Assembly: GCA_001828445.1 (NCBI GenBank)
Contig: MHYJ01000063.1
Location: 1-10,318, forward strand
Direction: 5' to 3'
Source: Planctomycetes bacterium RBG_16_43_13
GTDB lineage: Bacteria; Planctomycetota; MHYJ01
DNA: 10,318 nucleotides
Shown one piece after another: positions 1 through 5,367 of this stretch (positions are counted from its first letter, which is position 1; each line of letters begins with the position of its first letter). The position numbers and the translations under genes are program-made. The notes beneath the pieces are model-generated. The model saw nothing but the letters and a program-made list of their open reading frames with translations. It was not told the origin of the DNA and did not search any database.

Positions 1-1
1 G

Positions 2-697
2 ATGAACCCAATATTCTGGTTCACAAAACAAATAAGTAGGATTCTACACAGATTGCCAAAGCCACCTCATCACGGTATAAATAGAAGTTATAGCCACGTA
101 TCTCAACTTATGCGGAATATAACAGGGCAAGAGGCAAAGATCCTATACGTAGGAAGTTTGCGTGAAACTGACTATAAGTATTTTTCGCCATATTTTAAGC
201 TAATATGCATCAACCTCGAAAAGGACAAAGATATAAATGTTATCTGTGATGCACATTGGCTACCATTTAAGAGTTCTGTGTTCGATGGGGCTATATTACA
301 AGCGGTGCTTACACACGTTAAAGACGCCCCTCGTATGATAAAGGAGACACACAACACAATGAGAGCAGGCGGCGCCATATATATCAGTACGCCATTCCTG
401 ATAGAATATAACCCGGCTCCTGAAGAATATGTTCGATATACCCATATCGGAGTCAGACAGTTACTATCTAACTTTAGAGAAATTGAGTTGGGGGTAGCCG
501 CAGGACCATTCGTGGCAATCTTTCTTATAATACAATCTATAGCCAAAAACTTGAGTCCTGACAGGGATTTTAATTTTGTAGTATGGTATATAGGGACGTG
601 GGTGTTCTATCCGCTTAACTGGCTTGATGGATTTATACATAATAAGAGAAGTATGCTCGCCTCATCTGCTGCAATATACTATGTCGGTGTTAAATAG
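2..697 (+). CDS. Class I SAM-dependent methyltransferase-like protein (5' end uncertain)
   Basis: The 231-residue product resembles small class I (Rossmann-fold, methyltransferase-11 type) enzymes that move a methyl group from S-adenosylmethionine to an unknown acceptor. Visible landmarks are a beta-1/motif I region KILYVGS (about residues 46-52), the acidic DAHWLPF segment (83-89), FDGAILQAVLTHV (94-106), where families often have EHV, and the post-motif TMRAGGAIYISTPF (119-132) followed by the EEYVRYT stretch (141-147) typical of this subgroup. Motif I keeps only one glycine of the usual GxGxG, so SAM binding could be weakened. Two hydrophobic stretches (about 168-181 and 192-208) may attach it to the membrane. 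The ATG is at base 2, so no ribosome site can be seen and the true start may lie upstream. Substrate is unknown; relatives are often found beside glycosyltransferase or cell-envelope genes. Confidence 0.7.
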   Translation: MNPIFWFTKQISRILHRLPKPPHHGINRSYSHVSQLMRNITGQEAKILYVGSLRETDYKYFSPYFKLICINLEKDKDINVICDAHWLPFKSSVFDGAILQAVLTHVKDAPRMIKETHNTMRAGGAIYISTPFLIEYNPAPEEYVRYTHIGVRQLLSNFREIELGVAAGPFVAIFLIIQSIAKNLSPDRDFNFVVWYIGTWVFYPLNWLDGFIHNKRSMLASSAAIYYVGVK

Positions 698-727
698 TGC
701 ATCTTCTTCGCCAAGCCATCAAAAAAC

Positions 728-756
728 TTGACATATTGCCGTCCCAAACATATATT
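728..756 (+). promoter_or_regulatory. Sigma70-type promoter for sucD (-35 TTGACA, -10 TATATT)
   Basis: A perfect -35 box TTGACA (728-733) is followed, after exactly 17 bases, by TATATT (751-756), one mismatch from the -10 consensus. Transcription would be expected to start near 763, giving an untranslated leader of only about 8 bases before the sucD ATG at 771. It would drive sucD and, since the gaps are short, nadC and birA. Sequence-only prediction. Confidence 0.65.
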
Positions 757-770
757 CGCATACTAAAGAT

Positions 771-1643
771 ATGAGCATTCTTGTCAATAAATTCACACGT
801 GTATTAGTTCAGGGGATAACAGGCAGTGCCGGCAGTTTCCACGCCAAACAGATGCTCGAATATGGCACAAACATAGTAGCAGGCGTAACCCCCGGTAAGG
901 GCGGGACGTTGTTCGAAGGTAAAATCCCCATATTTAACACAGTTGCAGAGGCGGTTACAAAGACGGGCGCAAATGCATCAGTCGTATTTGTTCCCCCACC
1001 ATTTGCGGCTGACTCTGTTATGGAGGCATCAGACGCCGGTATAGAACTTGTTGTCTGTATCACAGAGGGAATTACAATACTAAATGAACTTAGAATAGCA
1101 GAATATCTATCCACAAGAAAAACGCGGTTGATAGGACCAAACTGTCCTGGTATTATAACTCCGGGCGAATGCAAGATAGGTATTATGCCCGGCTACATAC
1201 ACAAAAAGGGTGTGGTCGGTGTAGTGTCTCGTAGCGGCACACTTACCTATGAAGCAGTTTGGCAACTTACCAATGTAGGTTTAGGGCAGTCCACCTGCGT
1301 CGGCATAGGCGGTGACCCTATACTCGGCACCAACTTTATAGACCTACTGGCACTTTTTGAAAAAGATAGCCAAACTGAGGCAGTGGTCTTAATAGGAGAG
1401 ATTGGCGGTACAATGGAAGAGGATGCCGCAACATATATAAAAGCCAATTTCTCAAAACCAGTTGTGTCATTTATAGCAGGCCAGACAGCCCCACCGGGTA
1501 AAAGAATGGGGCACGCTGGTGCTATAATTACAGGAGGAAAAGGCACTGCTAAAGAAAAATACGCAGCCCTCCAAGAAGCAGGTGTAACTACAGTAGCAAG
1601 CCCAGCAGATATAGGAGTAACGATAAAGAACGTATTGTCCTAA
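771..1643 (+). CDS. sucD: Succinyl-CoA synthetase (ADP-forming) alpha subunit
   Basis: The 290-residue product is the alpha subunit of succinate-CoA ligase, the cytoplasmic TCA-cycle enzyme that interconverts succinyl-CoA and succinate with formation of ATP or GTP. The N-terminus [15 protein letters not shown] aligns by eye with E. coli SucD, which fixes the start at 771. Landmarks are the CoA-binding loop GITGSAG (15-21), GVTPGKGG (38-45), GPNCPGI (122-128), the SRSGTLTYE segment (153-161) and [10 protein letters not shown] (243-252), in which H248 is the phosphorylated active-site histidine. Length matches the family (about 290). The partner gene sucC normally lies directly upstream, but here that place is taken by a methyltransferase gene, so the beta subunit must be encoded elsewhere. 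Only a weak AAAGAT precedes the ATG. It probably leads a transcription unit with nadC, 26 bases downstream. Confidence 0.95.
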   Translation: MSILVNKFTRVLVQGITGSAGSFHAKQMLEYGTNIVAGVTPGKGGTLFEGKIPIFNTVAEAVTKTGANASVVFVPPPFAADSVMEASDAGIELVVCITEGITILNELRIAEYLSTRKTRLIGPNCPGIITPGECKIGIMPGYIHKKGVVGVVSRSGTLTYEAVWQLTNVGLGQSTCVGIGGDPILGTNFIDLLALFEKDSQTEAVVLIGEIGGTMEEDAATYIKANFSKPVVSFIAGQTAPPGKRMGHAGAIITGGKGTAKEKYAALQEAGVTTVASPADIGVTIKNVLS

Positions 1644-1669
1644 AATAACTTTATCACCTCACAAAAAGG

Positions 1670-2539
1670 ATGAAGACCATAAATATCAATAAGGTCAAAG
1701 ATGCTATCATCTCTGCTCTTAAGGAAGATATTGGCACAGGCGATATCACATCAAGTTCATTAATATCACCTACTACATACTGTAGGACTAAGATAATTTT
1801 TAAGGAAGCGGCTGTGGTATGTGGACTGAATACGATTAAATTAGTTTATTCATATTTGGATAGACGTATTGTAGTAAGGTTACTTGTAAAAGATGGTAAA
1901 AGAGTTAGAAAAAATACAACCGTAGCTACTATAACAGGGCCAATGCGAGGCATTTTAGCTGGCGAGCGAGTTGCCCTTAATTTCATTCAACGATTATCAG
2001 GCATTGCCACATTAACAAGGAAATTTGTAGATGCTGTCAGCAACTATAATGTTAAAATCTTAGATACCCGTAAAACGACGCCTGGGTTGAGAGAACTTGA
2101 AAAATACGCCGTTAGATGTGGGGGCGGTGTAAACCATAGAATGGGGTTGTATGATGCTATACTTATCAAGGGTAACCACATTAGGTGCTACAACACGTCT
2201 TTGGCAGAACTGGAACGAAAAATAAAGAAACTTATAAATAGGAAACAGAAAACCTTTGTAGAAATAGAGGCAACAAGCATATCTGAGGCAATAAGATTTT
2301 CTCGTTTACCTGTTAACGCTATAATGCTCGACAATATGATTCCGTCGGATATCCGAAAAGCAGTAAAAATAATCCGCCGGAAGTCAGGTGGGCATATTAC
2401 TATAGAGGCATCAGGTGGTATAACACTTAAGAATGTCAGGGCAGTCGCCAAAACCGGTGTAGACCGTATTTCAATAGGTGCTATAACACATTCAGTGAAA
2501 GCGATAGATGTATCGCTCGAGGTGTCAGATATATACTAA
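1670..2539 (+). CDS. nadC: Nicotinate-nucleotide pyrophosphorylase (quinolinate phosphoribosyltransferase, carboxylating)
   Basis: The product (289 residues) makes nicotinate mononucleotide from quinolinate and PRPP with release of CO2 and pyrophosphate, the third step of de novo NAD synthesis in the cytoplasm. The family signature is clear: EDIGTGDIT (19-27) in the N-terminal domain, ERVALNFIQRLSGIATLT (99-116), the PRPP/quinolinate site DTRKTTPGLR (132-141), HR (156-157) and K167 in LIKGNH, then VEIEA (197-201), IMLDNM (218-223), IEASGGI (245-251) and ISIGAITHS (267-275). Length is normal. The ATG at 1670 is preceded by AAAAAGG with almost no spacer, an unusually tight ribosome site, but the N-terminus agrees with the family. 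No nadA or nadB is in the window. birA follows after 10 bases, an arrangement seen in many bacteria. Confidence 0.95.
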   Translation: MKTININKVKDAIISALKEDIGTGDITSSSLISPTTYCRTKIIFKEAAVVCGLNTIKLVYSYLDRRIVVRLLVKDGKRVRKNTTVATITGPMRGILAGERVALNFIQRLSGIATLTRKFVDAVSNYNVKILDTRKTTPGLRELEKYAVRCGGGVNHRMGLYDAILIKGNHIRCYNTSLAELERKIKKLINRKQKTFVEIEATSISEAIRFSRLPVNAIMLDNMIPSDIRKAVKIIRRKSGGHITIEASGGITLKNVRAVAKTGVDRISIGAITHSVKAIDVSLEVSDIY

Positions 2540-2549
2540 ACCCCAGAAT

Positions 2550-3308
2550 ATGAAACTAATCGGTAAGAAAATACTTCATTTCAAGGCAGTAGAATCTACT
2601 AACGATATAGCTTGGAGGGAAGCCATAGATGATGCTATGGATGGAACAGTTATTATGGCAGAGATGCAAACTAAGGGAAGAGGACGGTTTGGACGTTTAT
2701 GGTTTGGGCATAAAGACGGCTCGCTTTTGATGTCTGTAATATTACGACATCCTATTCCAGTCCGTTATGTCTCACTCATAACTGCTATAGGGGCACTGTC
2801 AGTGGTGGACGCCATAGATGAAATATGTGGGCTCACGGCAGAAATACAGTTTCCAAATGATGTGATCTTATCAGGCAAAAAAGTTGCTGGTGTGTTGGTA
2901 GAATCACGATTCATCTCTGATAAGCCAGATATGTTTATATTAGGCATAGGCGTAAATATAAACATAAAGAGCCATCAATTCCCTAAAGAGTTATCTAAAG
3001 TTGCCACGTCACTACTGTTGGAATATGGGGCAGAAATTAGCAAAAGGGCGTTTACAAAAGCACTTTTAGGATCTATGGATAACTGGTATAAACAGCTTAA
3101 AAATAACAGACCTGATGCAATTATAAACAACTGGAAAAGGCATTTGGATATCATAGACAAGAATGTAAAAATACATCAAAATGGGAAGCTATTTAATGGG
3201 GTCGTAATAGAAAGTGACCCATTAGACGGCATTATATTACGGCTCGACAACGGGCATATTGCTACTTTTAGAGGCGAACATATAGAAAGATGTGAGGTAA
3301 AAGAGTAA
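2550..3308 (+). CDS. birA: Biotin--[acetyl-CoA-carboxylase] ligase, monofunctional (no DNA-binding domain)
   Basis: The product activates biotin with ATP to biotinyl-5'-AMP and transfers it to the lysine of biotin carboxyl carrier proteins such as AccB. With the ATG at 2550 it has 252 residues. The frame is open further upstream into nadC, but the MKLIGKKILHF start places the catalytic domain directly after the initiator. Motifs are ESTN (15-18), GRGRFGRLW (43-51, biotinyl-AMP binding), FPNDV (101-105, usually WPNDV), KKVAGVLVE (110-118) with the active-site Lys at about 111, GIGVNIN (132-138) and a small SH3-like C-terminal domain (about 205-250). There is no N-terminal winged helix, so it should be a ligase only, not the biotin-operon repressor. 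No Shine-Dalgarno is visible before the start, so translation may be coupled to nadC, whose stop is 10 bases away. Confidence 0.93.
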   Translation: MKLIGKKILHFKAVESTNDIAWREAIDDAMDGTVIMAEMQTKGRGRFGRLWFGHKDGSLLMSVILRHPIPVRYVSLITAIGALSVVDAIDEICGLTAEIQFPNDVILSGKKVAGVLVESRFISDKPDMFILGIGVNINIKSHQFPKELSKVATSLLLEYGAEISKRAFTKALLGSMDNWYKQLKNNRPDAIINNWKRHLDIIDKNVKIHQNGKLFNGVVIESDPLDGIILRLDNGHIATFRGEHIERCEVKE

Positions 3309-3312
3309 ATTT

Positions 3313-4107
3313 CTATCTGGAATATCGCTTCAGCAACATTTTCAATTCCTCGCGCTTATCGTGTGATACATCTACAAACCTTATACCTATAAATTCCCTG
3401 CTGTTTTTATTATACTGCTCTCCTTCTATAAGCGTATGCACGACCTTACCCTTCAGTTGAAGCGTTTCTGATTCAGATATCTTTATATATATATCAAGGG
3501 GGTTAGAATATATCTTCGCAATTGCATAAGGATATAATACACAATCCTTGTGAACACCACCTTTTTCATATCCCGTACAGACCTCGCAAACTGGCTTTTC
3601 GAAGCATACGCCTGTCATACTCAAGTCGATAGTTTTAGTTTTTATTGTCTCGCCAACTCCTATAGGAGTATTAAATGAGAGTTGCATATCGAGCCGTATA
3701 GGATACCGTGTGCTTGCTCTCCGCTCCTCCCAGTTTATCTTAAACTGGAGCGCCACTTCTATCGCCTCGTAGAGACGATTCATAAATATCGGCTTATCCA
3801 ACAACATATATGGTCCCAGCGTATGGAGCCGTTCACGCACCCCCTTATCCTCTCTGTATAATTTAGATAAGAAAATTACCGGCATACTTAATCCCCTACT
3901 ATCCATCTCGACAAGCAGGTCCACGCCATTCGGATGTGGCATCTCAAGGGCAGTAACTAAAAGGTCTATGTTACTATTAGATAAGATGTCCAGCGCCTCT
4001 TCGCCATTTTTGGCTATACGTATATGAATATTGGGGGCATCAAGGTGATTTTTGAGGTATTCAAGTGTATCAGTATTAGTATCTACCAATAATATACTCT
4101 TTATCAT
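3313..4107 (-). CDS. Receiver-like domain fused to PilZ domain; phosphoacceptor Asp replaced by Ala
   Basis: The 264-residue cytoplasmic protein starts at the ATG at 4107 (MIKSILLVD); a TTG two codons upstream is open but sits too close to the AGGG at the 5' end of the leader. Residues 1-118 have the receiver (REC) fold pattern: SILLVD with D9, LLVTALEMP (49-57), FLS (S81) and DKP with the conserved K105. At the phosphoacceptor position the residue is Ala (A53) and the usual N-terminal acidic pair is D9-T10, so it is probably not phosphorylated. Residues about 125-262 form a PilZ domain with the c-di-GMP motifs RxxxR (R130-R134) and DLSMTG (161-166). Between them and the later strands lies a Cys/His-rich stretch (C168, C174, C177, H186, C189). 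Likely role: c-di-GMP-responsive effector controlled by binding, not phosphorylation. Target unknown. It converges on birA with only 4 bases between stop codons. Confidence 0.85.
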   Translation of the reverse strand: MIKSILLVDTNTDTLEYLKNHLDAPNIHIRIAKNGEEALDILSNSNIDLLVTALEMPHPNGVDLLVEMDSRGLSMPVIFLSKLYREDKGVRERLHTLGPYMLLDKPIFMNRLYEAIEVALQFKINWEERRASTRYPIRLDMQLSFNTPIGVGETIKTKTIDLSMTGVCFEKPVCEVCTGYEKGGVHKDCVLYPYAIAKIYSNPLDIYIKISESETLQLKGKVVHTLIEGEQYNKNSREFIGIRFVDVSHDKREELKMLLKRYSR

Positions 4108-4126
4108 ACACAAAAGTCCCTATATA

Positions 4127-4155
4127 ATTATATCGACTTTTAGGTGCTTTAGCAA
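4127..4155 (-). promoter_or_regulatory. Sigma70-type promoter for the receiver-PilZ gene
   Basis: On the minus strand, TTGCTA (4155-4150) and a perfect TATAAT (4132-4127) are separated by 17 bases. Transcription would start near 4120, about 13 bases before the ATG at 4107, so the AGGG ribosome site would lie almost at the mRNA 5' end. Its -35 box is only 6 bases from the -35 box of the divergent tRNA promoter. Confidence 0.6.
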
Positions 4156-4161
4156 AAGTGT

Positions 4162-4190
4162 TTGCGAATATAAGAGGTGCTTTATATACT
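4162..4190 (+). promoter_or_regulatory. Sigma70-type promoter for tRNA-Val
   Basis: TTGCGA (4162-4167) and TATACT (4185-4190) are separated by 17 bases, and the tRNA begins 18 bases after the -10 box. The predicted 5' leader is about 12 bases, which RNase P would remove. No stringent-type GC-rich discriminator is obvious. Prediction from spacing and box match only. Confidence 0.6.
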
Positions 4191-4208
4191 TAATGTATTA
4201 TTTAACCA

Positions 4209-4281
4209 GGGCGGTTAGCTCAGTTGGTAGAGCGCTTGGATCACACCCAAGAGGTCAGAGGTTCGAGTCCTCTACCGCCCA
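4209..4281 (+). tRNA. tRNA-Val (anticodon CAC)
   Basis: The 73 bases fold as a complete cloverleaf: acceptor GGGCGGT/ACCGCCC, D stem GCTC/GAGC, anticodon stem CTTGG/CCAAG with 7-base loop ATCACAC, variable loop AGGTC, T stem AGAGG/CCTCT with loop TTCGAGT, and discriminator A at 4281. With T33 in place, bases 34-36 read CAC, which decodes GUG valine. The 3' CCA is not encoded (TTTTT follows), so CCA-adding enzyme is required. Position 32 is A where a pyrimidine is usual. The T run at 4282-4286 right after the acceptor stem could help end transcription. Confidence 0.93.
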
Positions 4282-4313
4282 TTTTTCAGCAAGAAGTAAC
4301 GGATATGTGGCGA

Positions 4314-5093
4314 TTATCCCTTCAACTTGAACCTTATAGGCACTTCTAAAAAGCTCTCTACTGGTATGTCTCCATCCATAGCAGGTGTAAAACGCCACTT
4401 ACAAACGGCGTCAACTGCGGTGTTGTCGAGGATTGAATATCCAGATGATTGCCTCACACTTATATCATTACAGATACCGTCAGCAGAAACTCTTACTGTC
4501 AAAACAACCAATCCCTCCAACCCATTTTTACGCGCCTCCAAGGGATAGGGAGGAGGAGGATTATATTTATAACTCGGCACGCCAGTTGTGGTAGAACTCC
4601 CGTTACCATTAGACCCACTGACTCCATTTGAACTGCCGTGACCAACATTATCACCGTTAAGCGACTTTGTGCTATCACCATTTACATTACTTTCGCTATC
4701 GTTCCTTATACCTGAATTAAATTTGCTATTATGAGCCAATAACTCCGACGTGAGATAACCAGATGTCTGATAGCTGGCTTTATTAGAACGCGATATATTA
4801 TCTGGCAATATATCCAATTCTATCGGTTCCACGGCGTCCGCCTCTATATCGGAAAACAGTGTAGCAATTTCATTCACCGAGCTATAGGCAACCCTTTCTG
4901 AGCTAACTCCATCAGGAGCGCTCCTGCCAAAACTGGCGATACTGGCCTCAAAGACGGGAAGCGGTTTAGCTGAGGTTATATGCCGACCCCCTACACCAGC
5001 CCATAGGAACAGAATAGCCAATGTAACAGTATGCACAAATATAGATGTCAGCCAGCTAAAGACCTTAGCGTTTTTAGTAGAAATTATCTTCAT
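4314..5093 (-). CDS. TonB-family energy transducer
   Basis: TonB proteins carry energy from the inner-membrane ExbB-ExbD motor to outer-membrane TonB-dependent receptors. Starting at the ATG at 5093 the product has 259 residues: a short cytoplasmic tail, one transmembrane helix (about 12-34) with the SxxxH motif (S17, H21) found in TonB membrane anchors, a periplasmic spacer (about 35-177), and a TonB C-terminal domain (about 178-259) with PPPPYPLEARKNGLEG, VRVSADG, SSGYSILDNTAVDAV, KWRFTPA and VPIRFKL. This motif position supports the 5093 start over the longer open frame, which adds 28 residues. The spacer is odd: about residues 131-173 are rich in Asn, Gly, Ser and Thr, unlike the Pro/Lys/Glu-rich spacer of classical TonB. 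No exbB, exbD or receptor gene is adjacent. It is divergent from agaS and convergent with the tRNA gene. Confidence 0.88.
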   Translation of the reverse strand: MKIISTKNAKVFSWLTSIFVHTVTLAILFLWAGVGGRHITSAKPLPVFEASIASFGRSAPDGVSSERVAYSSVNEIATLFSDIEADAVEPIELDILPDNISRSNKASYQTSGYLTSELLAHNSKFNSGIRNDSESNVNGDSTKSLNGDNVGHGSSNGVSGSNGNGSSTTTGVPSYKYNPPPPYPLEARKNGLEGLVVLTVRVSADGICNDISVRQSSGYSILDNTAVDAVCKWRFTPAMDGDIPVESFLEVPIRFKLKG

Positions 5094-5123
5094 ATTATAA
5101 ATCTTGTTATTTAGACGTTTGAT

Positions 5124-5150
5124 ATTATACCTCCTCATAACAAAAAGCAA
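5124..5150 (-). promoter_or_regulatory. Possible promoter for the tonB gene
   Basis: On the minus strand a perfect TATAAT (5129-5124) follows TTGCTT (5150-5145), but the spacer is only 15 bases, so the pair is doubtful. Start would be near 5117, about 24 bases before the ATG at 5093. A GAGGAGG just upstream of the -10 would then be outside the transcript and not act as a ribosome site. Confidence 0.35.
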
Positions 5151-5218
5151 CGGTTTATGTAGCAAAATAGACGCCAACTATAAAATTAAGTCAAAAGCTA
5201 AGAGCCGTTTTAGACAGC

Positions 5219-5233
5219 GTATAAGTTTTATAC
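5219..5233. repeat. 15-base dyad, GTATAA-GTT-TTATAC
   Basis: Perfect inverted repeat with 6-base arms around a 3-base centre at 5226. It is one of three nearby dyads beginning GTA and ending TAC, and could be an operator half of a tandem pair with the dyad centred 20 bases downstream. Confidence 0.45.
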
Positions 5234-5239
5234 ACACCT

Positions 5240-5252
5240 GTATAGATTATAC
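5240..5252. repeat. 13-base dyad, GTATA-GAT-TATAC
   Basis: Perfect inverted repeat with 5-base arms, centred at 5246. It shares both arms GTATA and TATAC with the dyad at 5219-5233, and the centres are about two helical turns apart, as expected for two regulator dimers on one face of the DNA. Confidence 0.45.
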
Positions 5253-5298
5253 CCTTAATATAGATGCCTTTATTTTTTCCTTGTAATACAGCGTAATG

Positions 5299-5313
5299 GT
5301 AGTAAATTACTAC
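5299..5313. repeat. 15-base dyad upstream of agaS, GTAGTAA-A-TTACTAC
   Basis: Perfect inverted repeat with 7-base arms around one central base (5306), about 55 bases before the agaS start. It is the longest-armed of the dyads in the region and matches the one at 5219-5233 at 9 of 15 positions. A plausible operator for agaS; the binding protein is unknown. Confidence 0.5.
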
Positions 5314-5367
5314 AAATGTAACTGACGTAAATGCTTTATTTACCACCTAATCTATAGAACATTTAAT

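Larger units (their letters stand above)
5094..5367. other. Divergent intergenic region between tonB and agaS
   Basis: These 274 bases hold no credible gene. They include a possible tonB promoter near 5124-5150 and, toward agaS, several short inverted repeats of the form GTA...TAC listed separately. I could not find a convincing -35/-10 pair for agaS; TATAGA at 5353-5358 is a weak -10 candidate without a matching -35. There is no Shine-Dalgarno before the agaS ATG at 5368. Confidence 0.6.

Noticed and set aside
698..770. Riboswitch or attenuator upstream of sucD
   Set aside because: The gap is 73 bases and is mostly occupied by the promoter; the predicted leader is far too short for a structured RNA.
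809..1546. Two minus-strand open frames inside sucD
   Set aside because: They are antisense shadows of a confidently identified gene and have no family-like sequence.
3300..3330. Bidirectional terminator between birA and the receiver-PilZ gene
   Set aside because: Stop codons are only 4 bases apart and I found no GC-rich hairpin with a T run on either strand.
4052..4330. Plus-strand open frame of 92 codons over the tRNA gene (contains AVSSVGRALGSHPRGQRFES)
   Set aside because: This is the familiar chance translation of a tRNA gene; it also overlaps the 5' end of the receiver-PilZ gene on the other strand.
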